Source of the DNA: Flavobacterium panici
GTDB taxonomy: Bacteria > Bacteroidota > Bacteroidia > Flavobacteriales > Flavobacteriaceae
Reading direction: 5' to 3'
Assembly (NCBI RefSeq): GCF_903819335.1
Contig: NZ_CAIJDE010000034.1
Location: 186,001-250,000, forward strand
Length of the DNA: 64,000 nucleotides
The notes below the pieces were generated by a model. The model was not told the DNA's origin and did not search any database. It worked only from the letters and a program-made list of their open reading frames with translations. Below are positions 25,066 through 35,592 of the stretch, in pieces. The position numbers were made by a program, and so were the translations under genes. Each line of letters starts with the position of its first letter. Position 1 is the stretch's first letter.

Positions 25066-28000
25066 TTATTCCAGGATTATTTTTTTTGCAGAAGCGGCAT
25101 CGCCATTTATTAAGTATACATAATACACACCTCTAGGCAAACCAGATAAGTTTATGGTATTATTGTTTTCGCCATTGCTGAAAGTGAACGATTTTACTAA
25201 CTGGCCTAATGAATTGTAAACGTTTGCTTTTTCTAAAATAATGTTGTTAATGTGAACCTCACCTTTAGTCGGATTTGGATAAACTAAAGCTTTATCGAAA
25301 ACAGATTCTTCGATTCCTAATGAGGAACAATTTGAAGAATAAACTGCTGTCACATCTTTTTTATCTAACCAATTTGTATTTGAATAATTTTCATCATCTA
25401 CGTTAATACAAGTTAGAGTATTGTTTGTGAAATTAGAATAAGTCATATCAAAATTTTTGTTATTCCCATTTTTCAAATTCAAATATCGCAAATTATTATA
25501 TTGACAATCAAATTTGTTTAACATAACATTTTTAGTTAAATCTAAAAAAGATAGTTTATTATTATTACAATTAAAAGTCTCTAATGCCACGTATCTATTC
25601 ACGTCTAAATTTTCTAGATTATTATTACTGCAAGTAAAAGTCACTAACGAGTTTTTACTCACATTTAAAGTTCTCAGTAAATTGTTATCACAGTTTAAAG
25701 TGGTTAAAGCTGGATTATTAGTTATGTTTAAAGTCGTCAATTTATTATAGGAACAATTTAAATTTGTTAAAGCAGTATTAAAAAACACATTTAGATCTTG
25801 AGAATCGTTAGAAATAGAATTATTACTTACATTTAGATAAGTTAGGTCTAAAAGGTAATATACATTGAGTGCTTTTAATCGATTTGTGTTACAATCTAAA
25901 TAAGTCAAGAATGTATTTTTGTAAAGATTCAAACCTTCCAGATCATTTTTGGGACAAAACAAAGTAGTTAAAACAGTATTTTCCGTTAAATCAATATTGG
26001 AGATTTTATTTGAACCGCAATCTAAGTAAGTTAAAGATGTAAAGTCTTCAATTCCTGTTAAATTTGTAATATTGCTCGAAGACACATCTAATGATTTTAG
26101 TGAAGCTATATTGGTTGTAATTACTTTTCCATTTTTACCATCAGTATCAATTCCCATATCTATCAATTTTTGCTCAAAAGCTGGATCAGGGACAAGAGTA
26201 TAAGGAGTATTTTCACCACTGCAGTTTGAGTTGTAAAAAGCTTTTGGATCTTTATTAGGTCCCCAACTCGAAGTGCTGAAAGCGTCAACATTAATGCATG
26301 TCAAATTTGGATTGTCGATAAAGTTACGTTTACTCAATCTAAGGTTATTACCATTTTTTACATTCAGGTTAAACAGATTGTTAGAGTTGCAATAAAAAGT
26401 AGTTAGAGAACCATTATTTGAAACATCAAGATTCAATAACTTATTATTGGAGCAATCAAAGTAAGTTAACTTAATATTCTTCGAAACATCTAACTGTACC
26501 AATCGATTATTAGAACAATCAAGATAATTAAAATCAGGATTATGAGGAATTTCTAAACTAGTCAAAGCATTATAACTACAAGTTAGTTGAGTCAGCTTTA
26601 AATTATTTTTTAGGTTTAAATCTCTTATTTTTAGGCTATGGCAACTTAGGATTTTTAAATTAATATTTTTAGAAACATCAAGAAAATCTATTGTATAATT
26701 ATATGAACAATTTAATGTCGTTAAAGCAATATTTTTTGAAATATCTATTGAAGACAACTTATTTTTACTACAATCTAAGGAAGTTAATTCAGTAAAATCC
26801 TCAATTCCTGTAAGATCTGTGATGTTTTTAGAAGATAAATCAAGAGTTTTCAGGGAAGAAATGTTTGCTGTTAGTACTTTTCCAGAAAAATTACCTGAAT
26901 CTAGTCCGAGATTTATTAGTTCTAGTCGAAATCTTGGATCAGGAATAGCGGTGTACCGCCCATCACAAGCTAAGGCATAAGTAGCTCCAGATTCTTTGTT
27001 TCCCGTCCAATTTTTATTTGAATAGACTATGTCATCTACAGTGATACATTTCAAATCTTTATTTCCAGAAAAGCTTAAATGATAAATAGAATTCCAGTAA
27101 AAAGCGTTATTATTTCCATTTTTTACATTTACACTTGTTAGGGAGTTGTCTGTACAATATAAAGATGTCAAAGCTATGTTTTTTGAAGCATCCAGACTTG
27201 TTAGTAAATTCGCTGAACAATCTAAAGTGACTAAAGCAATGTTTTTTGAAATATCAAGACTTGTTAGTGAGTTCTTGTCGAAAAGTAGCGTGATTAAGGC
27301 AGTATTTTTTGACACATCCAGACTTGTTAATTTATTAGATGTACATTGTAAATTGGTCAAGGCTAATTTTTCAGAAACATCGAGATTTGTTAGTTTATTA
27401 TTATTGCAAATAATAGTAGTTAAAGCTGAGTTTTTAGAAATATCCAAGTTTGTCAGCAAGTTGTTTTGGCAATTTAAAGTAAGTAAAGCAGTATTTTTAG
27501 TCAGATCTAAAGTTGTCAATTGTTGGCCTTGACAATTTAGTAATGTTAATGCTGTGAAATCTTGGATTCCCGTCAAATCTTTAACTAAACCAACCCCATT
27601 ACTATTAGCAGTAATGTTTAAAGAAGTTAATGTAGAAATATTAGCGGTTAGCACTTTCCCGTCTGTTGGGCCAGAGTCGTGACCAAGAGCAATCAAGTTT
27701 TTTTCAAAACTCAAATCTGGAATAAGAGTATATTGCTCGGTTCCTTTAGCATAGATCTGTACATGATCTATAGTGGCATTAAACCCGATATTATCAAGAG
27801 TATTTAAAGAAATACTCAAATCGTAAGATAAATTTTGATCTGGTGTAAAAGTAGTTTCAACAGCTGTCCAGTTGTTGTTTGCGGCAAAATAACTGCTAGA
27901 AAGAGTTGTCGCACTTCCGTTTTTGCTAATGTTTAATACAATTGGGTGAGAGCCGTTATAATTGCTGCTTAAATATTTGTATTTAAATTTTACTACATAG

Positions 28001-28251
28001 GTAACTCCTTCATTTAAAGGAACTTGTGTTGTAATTTTCGGAGTCAAGGCACTATTTGTAAAAGATAGCGTTGCGCTGTTAAATCCTTCCCAATAATCTG
28101 CCGTATTTTGAGCAACATTGTTTTGAGTTGTCCAATCGGACAATGCTGTTTTGCTCGTCCACTTTTCGAATCCTCCGTTTGGGACTAAATTTGTCTGTGC
28201 ATAAATAGAAAAATTTGCTAAAAATAGCAATAAGAGTAGTTTTGTTTTCAT
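25066..28251 (-). CDS. T9SS-exported leucine-rich-repeat protein, three modules
   Basis: 1061 residues, secreted. Residues 1-18 are a signal peptide. A jelly-roll-like domain follows (about 20-170, starting NLVPNGGFEKW). Then come three modules, each opening with a (L/A/V)IPDxxFE-type line and GIDTDGKNGKVIT-like loop, followed by many leucine-rich repeats of about 21 residues (LTxLxCxxNxLTxLDVSKN) and a closing loop KNGNN...LTCINVDD...NW. The end (VYPNPTKGEVHINN to SAKKIILE) is a T9SS type A sorting domain. It probably sits on the cell surface or is released, and likely serves in adhesion or protein binding. It is a tandem paralogue of the next gene. Confidence 0.88.
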   Translation of the reverse strand: MKTKLLLLLFLANFSIYAQTNLVPNGGFEKWTSKTALSDWTTQNNVAQNTADYWEGFNSATLSFTNSALTPKITTQVPLNEGVTYVVKFKYKYLSSNYNGSHPIVLNISKNGSATTLSSSYFAANNNWTAVETTFTPDQNLSYDLSISLNTLDNIGFNATIDHVQIYAKGTEQYTLIPDLSFEKNLIALGHDSGPTDGKVLTANISTLTSLNITANSNGVGLVKDLTGIQDFTALTLLNCQGQQLTTLDLTKNTALLTLNCQNNLLTNLDISKNSALTTIICNNNKLTNLDVSEKLALTNLQCTSNKLTSLDVSKNTALITLLFDKNSLTSLDISKNIALVTLDCSANLLTSLDASKNIALTSLYCTDNSLTSVNVKNGNNNAFYWNSIYHLSFSGNKDLKCITVDDIVYSNKNWTGNKESGATYALACDGRYTAIPDPRFRLELINLGLDSGNFSGKVLTANISSLKTLDLSSKNITDLTGIEDFTELTSLDCSKNKLSSIDISKNIALTTLNCSYNYTIDFLDVSKNINLKILSCHSLKIRDLNLKNNLKLTQLTCSYNALTSLEIPHNPDFNYLDCSNNRLVQLDVSKNIKLTYFDCSNNKLLNLDVSNNGSLTTFYCNSNNLFNLNVKNGNNLRLSKRNFIDNPNLTCINVDAFSTSSWGPNKDPKAFYNSNCSGENTPYTLVPDPAFEQKLIDMGIDTDGKNGKVITTNIASLKSLDVSSSNITNLTGIEDFTSLTYLDCGSNKISNIDLTENTVLTTLFCPKNDLEGLNLYKNTFLTYLDCNTNRLKALNVYYLLDLTYLNVSNNSISNDSQDLNVFFNTALTNLNCSYNKLTTLNITNNPALTTLNCDNNLLRTLNVSKNSLVTFTCSNNNLENLDVNRYVALETFNCNNNKLSFLDLTKNVMLNKFDCQYNNLRYLNLKNGNNKNFDMTYSNFTNNTLTCINVDDENYSNTNWLDKKDVTAVYSSNCSSLGIEESVFDKALVYPNPTKGEVHINNIILEKANVYNSLGQLVKSFTFSNGENNNTINLSGLPRGVYYVYLINGDAASAKKIILE

Positions 28252-28342
28252 AGGCTGATTAATTATTGGAATACAAGGGTATAAAATATTAACGAGATTT
28301 CTTTACGTCTTTCCGTAAAAACACTATATTTCTTAATGAAAT

Positions 28343-28381
28343 AAAATCCCATTTTCAACTTAATGAAAATGGGATTTTTTA
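28343..28381 (-). terminator. Terminator of the large leucine-rich-repeat gene, copy 2 of a 39-bp repeat
   Basis: Identical to 25007-25045 and placed in the same position after the paralogous gene. This indicates that gene and terminator were duplicated together. Confidence 0.88.
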
Positions 28382-28400
28382 GTATAATGGAAGTATTATT

Positions 28401-31400
28401 TTATTCGATGATTACTTTTTTAGCCGAAGCTGCATCTTGATTGATTAAATACACGTAGTAAACTCCTTTTGGCAAACCGCTTAAATTGATTGAATGATTT
28501 ACATCGGCAGAATTTAAAGTAAATGACTTAACTAATTGCCCTAATGAATTGTAAACATTCGCTTTTTCTAAGCTTACATTTTTAATATTCAATTGGCCTT
28601 TTGTCGGATTTGGATAAATTGCCGCTTTGTTAAATACAGAATCTTCAAGTCCTAATGTACAAGTTTCAGAATAAACGGTGGTGCTTTCCTTAATCTTAGA
28701 CCAATTTGCATTTGCGTATGCAGCATTGTCAACTTTTATACAACCAAGTTTGCTATTTTGCAAGAAGCTTGTATAAAGACCAGCAGCAGCTTTTTTACCA
28801 TTTTCTGAAGGCAGAACAAAGTTTTCATTATTGCCATTTTGAACATTCAAGGACGTCAATGGGTTTAGTACTAAATAAATGATAGTTAAATTTGGGTTTT
28901 TAGATAAATCCAAAGTTGTTAACTGATTTGATGAGGAATTTAAAGTTTTTAGTAAAACATTATTACTTAGATCCAAAGTCGTTATTTTATTGTTGCTACA
29001 ATCTAAATATGTAAGTAAAGTAAATTTTTCAATTCCTGTTAAATCAAAAATATTACTGTTAGAAAGATCTAAATTAGTAATTGAAATGATGTTTAACGTT
29101 TCAATTTTTCCATTAAAACCATCCGTATCAATCTTCAAATCAATTAGTTTTTTCTCGAAATTCGAATCAGGAATTAAAGTATAAGCAGCACAATTTGTGT
29201 TGTAAGCCGCTGATGAGTCTTTAAGATTTGACCAATTATCTGTTGAAAAAATGGCATCATCAACCTGAATGCAGGTTAAGTTTGGATTAACTCTAAAATT
29301 TGATTGTGAGAAAGAACGATTATTTCCATTTTTCAAATTCAGAAATTCTAATTGATTTCCTGAACAATCTAAAGTAATTAAGGCAGGATTTTTAGAAATA
29401 TCCAAGTTTTTCAAATCATTTTTATAACAAATTAAAGAGGTAAGTGATGTGCATTTTGAGACATCTATAACTGCTAATTTATTTCCTCTACAGTCTACGG
29501 TTTGAAGTTTGGTATTTTTTGACAAATCTAAATTTCTTAAAACGTTCGAACTGCAATCTAAAGTTGTCAGGAAAATGTTCTTGGAAAGATCTAAATATGA
29601 TAGCTGGGTTGAATTACAATCTAATGAAATTAAAGCGGTATTTGCTGTAAAATCTATTTGATTCAAAGCATAATTGTTTTTGATTGTCAGCGATGTCAAT
29701 TTGATGTTTTTAGAAAGGTCAATTGTGCTCAATTTATTTGATGAACAATTCAAAGATTCTAAATTTGTAAAATCTTGAATACCGGTTAGGTCAGAAATAG
29801 AACTAGAAGAAACATTTAATGAAATTAGGCTATCTATACTTGAAGTAAGTACTTTTCCATTTATTCCATCAGTATCAATTCCTAAATTAATTAGTTTTTT
29901 TTCAAAATTAACATCAGGGATTAATGTATAAGCTTTCTCACAAGGAATTTCGCTGTAAACTGCAGTATTATCTTTGCTTGTTTTCCAGTTATAACTTGAA
30001 AATATGGCATTATCAACAAGTATGCAAGTTAAATTTGGGTTTAACGTAAAATTAGTATCGTATAAAGAAATGTTGTTTCCATTTTTTAAATTTAGATTTT
30101 CAAGCTTATTAGAGTTGCAATATAAAGTACCAAATTCTTTATTTTTGGTTATATCCAAATCTTTTAACTGATTGTTATCACAGCGTAAATGTTTCAAAGC
30201 TGTATTGTTAGAAATATCTAAACTTGTTAATTGATTTTGACTGCAAAGAAGCTCGGTTAGTAAAGTATTTTTTGAAACATCCAGATTTGTCAATTGGTTT
30301 TTCCCACAGTAAAGAGAAGTTAATAACAGGTTTTTAGAAACATCTAGGCTTGTTAGATTGTTGTCTTCACAATTTAAAGATTCAAGATTTTTAAAATCCT
30401 GTATACCAGTTAAGTCAGAAATAGAACTCGAAAAAATATGTAAAAAAGTAATTGATGCAATACTTTTGGTTAGTACTTTTCCATTTTTCCCATCAGTATC
30501 AATCTCATTTTTTATTAGTATATCTTCAAAATTAGAATCAGGAATCAAGGTAAAAGCAGTATCACAAAAAGTGTCAGAATAAGTTGCTTGTGTGTCTTTG
30601 CTCCATGAGGTATAATTAGCATACGAGTACGCAGCATTATCCACCAGAATGCAATAAAGATTAGGATTATATGCAAAGTAAGCTCTCAATAAACTTTTAT
30701 TACTTCCGTTTTTTGCATTTACAGATTCCAGATCATTAGTGTTGCATTCTAGAATTGTCAGAGCGCTATTTTTAGTAACATCTAAGTTTTTTAATTTATT
30801 ATTAGAACAGATTAATTGTTTTAAGTTAAGATTCTCAGAGACATTTAGTATCTCAATTTTGTTAAACTTGCACAGAAACCATGTTAATGAGTAATTTTTT
30901 GAAATATCAAGGCTTGTAAGTTGATTTGTTGAACAGTCTAAATTAACCAAAGCAGTGTTTTGACTAACATCTAAGGCTGTTAATTGATTTTGAGAGCAAT
31001 TTAGATAAGTTAATAGACTATTTTTTGATACATTTAAATTTGTTATCTTATTTCTGTCACAAGATAAAATCTGTAACGTCGCATTTGAAGAAAAATCAAG
31101 ATTTGTAAAAAGATTAGAATAGCAAGTTACATTTGTTAAACCTGTGTTTTTTGAAAGATCAATATTTGTCAGCTTATTCATTGGCATGCTCAATTCTTTT
31201 AAATTGGTGTTTTTTGACAAATCTAAAGTTGTTAGATTATTGCCTCCACAATTTAAAATTTCTAAATCTTTAAAACTTTGAATTCCTGTTAAATCAGCTA
31301 TTGAGCTACTTGCCACATTTAAAGAAGTTACACCTAAGACACTTGATATGGCGATTTGACCATTTTTGCCATCTTTATCAATACCTAGTCTAATTAATTT

Positions 31401-33659
31401 GTCTTCAAAATAAGCATCAGGAATTAAAATTGAACAAGTAACTTCATTATAACTAGCAATATCCTCTTTTGCACTAGCCCAATTTGTATCAGAATAAGAA
31501 GCGTTGTCGACTAAAATACAAGTCAGTTTTGGATTGTTTTTGAAATCGGGTTCGATTAAAAGATTGTTTTTCCCATTTTTCAAATTCAGATATTCAAGTT
31601 TATTCCTACTACAATTTAAATTGATAAGAGTAGTATTTTTTGAAAAATCCAAAAATGCGAATTGATTTGCTCCACAATCTAAAGTTGTTAAGGCAGTATT
31701 TTTAGAAATATCTAGTGTTTTTAATTGATTTCCATTAAAATTAAAACTAACTAGTTTTGTGTTTTTTGATACATCAATCGTAAGAAGTTGATTGCTTGCA
31801 CAATTGAAGTTAACAAGATTAATGTTGTTAGAAATATTTATAGAAGATAAATTATTATTGCTTACAATTAAATCTGTTAATAAAGTGTTTTTAGAAAGAT
31901 TTAGTATCGTTAAAGCATTTTTATCGGCATCTAAATATGTCAGATCATAATTTTGTGAAAGATTTAAGCTGGTTATTCTGTTTTCGAAACATATTAGCTC
32001 TTTTAGCGAGGTAAAATTTTCAATTCCCCTTAAATCTGTGATTGAACTTGCAGATACATCCAAAGTAGTTATTGCGCTAATGTTTGCGGTTAACACTTTT
32101 CCATCGATATTGCCGGAATCAATTCCAAGAGCAATTAATTTAGATTCAAATTTATTATCAGGAATTAAAGTATAAACATCACAAGTTGAATGGTTAAAGC
32201 TTGCCGAAGCATCTTTTTTAGTTGCCCAGTTTGTGTCAGAATAGGCTTTATTATCTACTAAAATACAGCTTAAAGATGGATTTGTTCTTAAATCAAGAGT
32301 GGTTAAAATGTCATTATTGTTATTTTTTAAATTTAAACTCGTCAGGTTATTATTTGAACAGTTTAAACTTTTTAAAGAAGAATTTAAGCTAAAATCTAAT
32401 TGTGTTATCTGATTAAAAGCACTCGAAAAATTAGCCAATGCTAAATTTTTTGACGTATCAAGCCCTGTCAATTGGTTAGAATCAACTTTTAGATCAGTCA
32501 GAGCAGTATTATTTTTAATATTTAGATTTGTTAATTTATTTGATGACACATCTACATTAAACAACTTTAAATTTTTAGAAAGATCTATATTTGTTAATTG
32601 ATTAGATGGACAATATAAAATTTTTAAATTAACAAAACCTTCAATTCCTGTTAAATCGGTAATAAAGCTAGACGCTATATTAAGTTGTGCAACTCTGGAA
32701 ATATTAAATGTAAGTACTTTTCCGTTTTTTCCATCTTTGTCAAAGCCCTCAGCAATTAGTTTATCTTCAAAATTTGGATCTGGAATCAAAGTATAACCAT
32801 AACAATTATTACTGAAAACAGAGGTTGCATCTTTTAAACTTAACCAATAACGATCAGAATATTCTGGATCATCTACCTGAACACATTTAAGACCATCATT
32901 TCTTTTAATATTGAAAACAGTAAAATTGATATTATTACCGTTTTTTAAATTTAAGGAATTCAGAGAACCATCATTACATTTGAACGAGGTTAATTTTGGG
33001 CAATTTGAAATGTCTAGACTTTTGATGCCTGAACCGGAACAATCTAAACTAAGCAATTCCGTGTTTTTAGAAAGATCTAAAACGGTTAATGCACCGTTTG
33101 AACAGCTTAAGCTTTTCAATTTTGTATTATTCCTTACATCTAAAGTTGTTATTGGATTAAAAGTGCTGTAAAAATCGATTAATAAAACATTTTTAGAAAT
33201 ATCTATACTTGCAAGTTTATTAAAACCGCAATAAAAGGTTTTTAACGCGGTATTGTTTGTAACATCTAAACTAACCAATTCATTTCTTTGAATATCTAAC
33301 AAATCTAATTTAATATTCTTTGAGAGATCAATTGTTGTTAATTTGTTATTGGAAAGACCCAAAAAAGTCAAAGCTGTTAATTTTGTAATATCTAATGTCG
33401 TAATATAATTATCACTGCATATAAGTTTTTCTAAACTAACAAAGTCTTGAATTCCAGTTAAATCATTGATTGAACTGCCTCCTACATCTAAAACAGTTAA
33501 TTTGGAAATTTTAGATGTAAGAACTCGTCCGTCAATGACACCAGAATCTATTCCTGATGCAATTAATTTTTTTTCAAAATTAATATCAGGAATTGAAGTG
33601 TATTGTGCATAAATTGAAAAATTGATTAAAAAAAATAGTAAAAGTAGTTTTGTTTTCAT
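28401..33659 (-). CDS. Giant T9SS-exported leucine-rich-repeat protein, seven modules
   Basis: 1752 residues from the ATG at 33659, chosen over the longer frame (33686) because it starts the signal peptide MKTKLLLLFFLINFSIYAQ. Seven modules follow directly, each beginning with IPDxxFExKLI, a D-G-x-x-G-K-V-L-T loop and LTGIxxF, then tandem leucine-rich repeats with a conserved Cys (LxCxxNxL). Each closes with LNLKNGNN and a segment containing ILVDNAxYSxxNW. The C-terminus (IYPNPTKGQLNIKN to SAKKVIIE) is a T9SS type A sorting domain very like that of the neighbour. It lacks the N-terminal jelly-roll domain of the paralogue. Ligand unknown. Confidence 0.88.
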   Translation of the reverse strand: MKTKLLLLFFLINFSIYAQYTSIPDINFEKKLIASGIDSGVIDGRVLTSKISKLTVLDVGGSSINDLTGIQDFVSLEKLICSDNYITTLDITKLTALTFLGLSNNKLTTIDLSKNIKLDLLDIQRNELVSLDVTNNTALKTFYCGFNKLASIDISKNVLLIDFYSTFNPITTLDVRNNTKLKSLSCSNGALTVLDLSKNTELLSLDCSGSGIKSLDISNCPKLTSFKCNDGSLNSLNLKNGNNINFTVFNIKRNDGLKCVQVDDPEYSDRYWLSLKDATSVFSNNCYGYTLIPDPNFEDKLIAEGFDKDGKNGKVLTFNISRVAQLNIASSFITDLTGIEGFVNLKILYCPSNQLTNIDLSKNLKLFNVDVSSNKLTNLNIKNNTALTDLKVDSNQLTGLDTSKNLALANFSSAFNQITQLDFSLNSSLKSLNCSNNNLTSLNLKNNNNDILTTLDLRTNPSLSCILVDNKAYSDTNWATKKDASASFNHSTCDVYTLIPDNKFESKLIALGIDSGNIDGKVLTANISAITTLDVSASSITDLRGIENFTSLKELICFENRITSLNLSQNYDLTYLDADKNALTILNLSKNTLLTDLIVSNNNLSSINISNNINLVNFNCASNQLLTIDVSKNTKLVSFNFNGNQLKTLDISKNTALTTLDCGANQFAFLDFSKNTTLINLNCSRNKLEYLNLKNGKNNLLIEPDFKNNPKLTCILVDNASYSDTNWASAKEDIASYNEVTCSILIPDAYFEDKLIRLGIDKDGKNGQIAISSVLGVTSLNVASSSIADLTGIQSFKDLEILNCGGNNLTTLDLSKNTNLKELSMPMNKLTNIDLSKNTGLTNVTCYSNLFTNLDFSSNATLQILSCDRNKITNLNVSKNSLLTYLNCSQNQLTALDVSQNTALVNLDCSTNQLTSLDISKNYSLTWFLCKFNKIEILNVSENLNLKQLICSNNKLKNLDVTKNSALTILECNTNDLESVNAKNGSNKSLLRAYFAYNPNLYCILVDNAAYSYANYTSWSKDTQATYSDTFCDTAFTLIPDSNFEDILIKNEIDTDGKNGKVLTKSIASITFLHIFSSSISDLTGIQDFKNLESLNCEDNNLTSLDVSKNLLLTSLYCGKNQLTNLDVSKNTLLTELLCSQNQLTSLDISNNTALKHLRCDNNQLKDLDITKNKEFGTLYCNSNKLENLNLKNGNNISLYDTNFTLNPNLTCILVDNAIFSSYNWKTSKDNTAVYSEIPCEKAYTLIPDVNFEKKLINLGIDTDGINGKVLTSSIDSLISLNVSSSSISDLTGIQDFTNLESLNCSSNKLSTIDLSKNIKLTSLTIKNNYALNQIDFTANTALISLDCNSTQLSYLDLSKNIFLTTLDCSSNVLRNLDLSKNTKLQTVDCRGNKLAVIDVSKCTSLTSLICYKNDLKNLDISKNPALITLDCSGNQLEFLNLKNGNNRSFSQSNFRVNPNLTCIQVDDAIFSTDNWSNLKDSSAAYNTNCAAYTLIPDSNFEKKLIDLKIDTDGFNGKIETLNIISITNLDLSNSNIFDLTGIEKFTLLTYLDCSNNKITTLDLSNNVLLKTLNSSSNQLTTLDLSKNPNLTIIYLVLNPLTSLNVQNGNNENFVLPSENGKKAAAGLYTSFLQNSKLGCIKVDNAAYANANWSKIKESTTVYSETCTLGLEDSVFNKAAIYPNPTKGQLNIKNVSLEKANVYNSLGQLVKSFTLNSADVNHSINLSGLPKGVYYVYLINQDAASAKKVIIE

Positions 33660-33892
33660 TGGCAGAGCTAAATGTTTTGACGGCACAATAATACGATAAT
33701 CATTTCAGATTTTATTACGGGAAGCCGTATTAAAAAAAATATTGAATGAGTAATAAATATCTTATCAGAAGGAAATTAATTTTTTTTAAAAACAGACATA
33801 ATTTCATAACACAGTGTTAACAGTTAGCTTTTTGTAACAAAAAAGCATAATTTAGACCCCACTTTTAACTTTTACAATTATATTCTAGATAC

Positions 33893-35527
33893 ATGAGTCA
33901 TATAAAACCTCTCAAATTATCTGCTTTTGCATTACTTGTTTTAGCAGGTTGCAGCGCGACTTTACAAGCGCAAGTTTCAACTTCTAAAGAATTTATTACA
34001 GCGCCTTTATCAGTTGTAAAAAAAGCTCCGGTCAGCGAAAATGAATTAAAAAGATGGAGTCATCTTGATTTAATAAAAGATTCTATTCCGGGAATGAGTG
34101 TTGATAAGGCTTACGCCGAATTACTTCAGGGTAAAACAGGAAAAAAAGTTATTGTAGGAATTGTAGATTCTGGTGTTGATATTGAGCACGAAGATCTTAA
34201 AGGAATGATTTGGACTAATCCAAAAGAAATTCCAGGAAACGGAATCGACGATGATAAAAACGGATTCATTGATGATGTTCACGGATGGAACTTCCTTGGA
34301 AATGCTGTTGCCGAAAATCTTGAAATGACCCGTATCATTAAAAAGAAAGACGACGGTTCTGCAGAATACAAACAAGCTTTAGAACAATATACTAAAAAAT
34401 ATGAAGAAGCTTTAAAAGACAAAGAACAAGTAGATTTTTTATTGGATGTTCATGCAACAATCAAAAAAGAGCTTAATAAAACAACATATAAAGTTGAAGA
34501 TTTAGCAGCAATTACTTCTACAGATCCAAAAGTAGCAAGAAGTAAAATGATCATGACTCAAATTTTCACAAACGCAGGACCAACTTTTGATCCTGAAGCT
34601 GATTTTGAAGAATACAGAGAACAAGTTTACGATCAGTTGAACTACAATTTAAATAAAGAGTTTGACGGAAGAAAAGTGGTAGGCGATAATCCTGAAGATA
34701 TTAAAAACAACCATTATGGAAATAATATTGTTTTTGGTCCGGATAAAGAAAAAGCACTTCACGGAACTCACGTTGCCGGAATCATTGCACAAGTTCGCGG
34801 TAATAATCTAGGCGGCGACGGAGTAGCAAACAATGTTGAAATCTTAACAGTTAGAGCAGTTCCAGACGGAGACGAATATGATAAAGATATCGCTCTTGCA
34901 ATTCGTTATGCCGTTGATAATGGTGCAAAAGTAATTAACGGAAGTTTCGGAAAAAGCTTTTCTCCGCACAAACAATGGGTTTACGATGCTATTAAATATG
35001 CAGCAAAAAAAGACGTTTTAATTGTTCACGCAGCAGGTAACGATGGTTACAATATTGACGAAACAAAAAACATTAATTATCCAAACGATTCTCAGGACAA
35101 TATCAAGGAATTTGCTGATAACGTAATCACAATTGGAGCAATTAACAAACAATATGGAGAAACTGTTGTGGCAGGGTTTTCAAACTTCGGAAAAATAAAT
35201 GTAGACGTTTTTGCTCCGGGTGAAGAAATCTATGCAACAGTTCCAAACAACAAATACAAATACTTGCAGGGAACTTCAATGGCATCTCCAAATGCAGCAG
35301 GTGTTGCAGCATTGATTCGTTCTTATTATCCAAAACTAAAAGCTTCTCAGGTTAAGAAAATTTTAATGGATTCTGGAGTTGCTCTTCCAGCAAAAGTGGT
35401 TCTTGGCGCAAGCGAAAATCCAAATGAAAAACCAGTTGCAGTTTCTTCTGCAGAATCATCAAAAACAGCAAAAATGGTAAATGCTTACAACGCTTTATTA
35501 ATGGCTGAAAAAATGTCGAAGAAATAA
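33893..35527 (+). CDS. Subtilisin-like (S8) serine peptidase, lipoprotein
   Basis: 544 residues with a lipobox LAGC (Cys20). The catalytic triad is Asp92 in GIVDSGVD, His290 in LHGTHVAG and Ser462 in GTSMASPNAAG. About 200 residues separate Asp and His, against roughly 30-40 in subtilisin; the insert (about 130-270) is charged and partly helical (EYKQALEQYTKKYEEALKDK). There is no propeptide domain that I recognise and no T9SS tail, so the enzyme is membrane-anchored in the envelope. A terminator separates it from the M1 peptidase gene 65 bp downstream. Confidence 0.92.
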   Translation: MSHIKPLKLSAFALLVLAGCSATLQAQVSTSKEFITAPLSVVKKAPVSENELKRWSHLDLIKDSIPGMSVDKAYAELLQGKTGKKVIVGIVDSGVDIEHEDLKGMIWTNPKEIPGNGIDDDKNGFIDDVHGWNFLGNAVAENLEMTRIIKKKDDGSAEYKQALEQYTKKYEEALKDKEQVDFLLDVHATIKKELNKTTYKVEDLAAITSTDPKVARSKMIMTQIFTNAGPTFDPEADFEEYREQVYDQLNYNLNKEFDGRKVVGDNPEDIKNNHYGNNIVFGPDKEKALHGTHVAGIIAQVRGNNLGGDGVANNVEILTVRAVPDGDEYDKDIALAIRYAVDNGAKVINGSFGKSFSPHKQWVYDAIKYAAKKDVLIVHAAGNDGYNIDETKNINYPNDSQDNIKEFADNVITIGAINKQYGETVVAGFSNFGKINVDVFAPGEEIYATVPNNKYKYLQGTSMASPNAAGVAALIRSYYPKLKASQVKKILMDSGVALPAKVVLGASENPNEKPVAVSSAESSKTAKMVNAYNALLMAEKMSKK

Positions 35528-35551
35528 ACAATATATAGAATACTAATCCAA

Positions 35552-35578
35552 TGGAAGAGCCGCAGCTCTTCCATTTTC
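35552..35578 (+). terminator. Terminator after the S8 peptidase gene
   Basis: TGGAAGAGC (35552-35560) pairs with GCTCTTCCA (35565-35573) around CGCA, followed by a short T-run. Confidence 0.75.
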
Positions 35579-35592
35579 ATTATTAAATTAAC

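Noticed and set aside
27146..27532. Plus-strand frame of 128 codons in the first leucine-rich-repeat gene
   Set aside because: Antisense to the repeats; its own repetitive look is the mirror of the leucine-rich pattern.
25066..33659. Regular repeats considered as a CRISPR array or tandem DNA satellite
   Set aside because: The spacing is about 63 bp and stays in one reading frame with a leucine-rich consensus; third codon positions vary. It is protein repeat coding.
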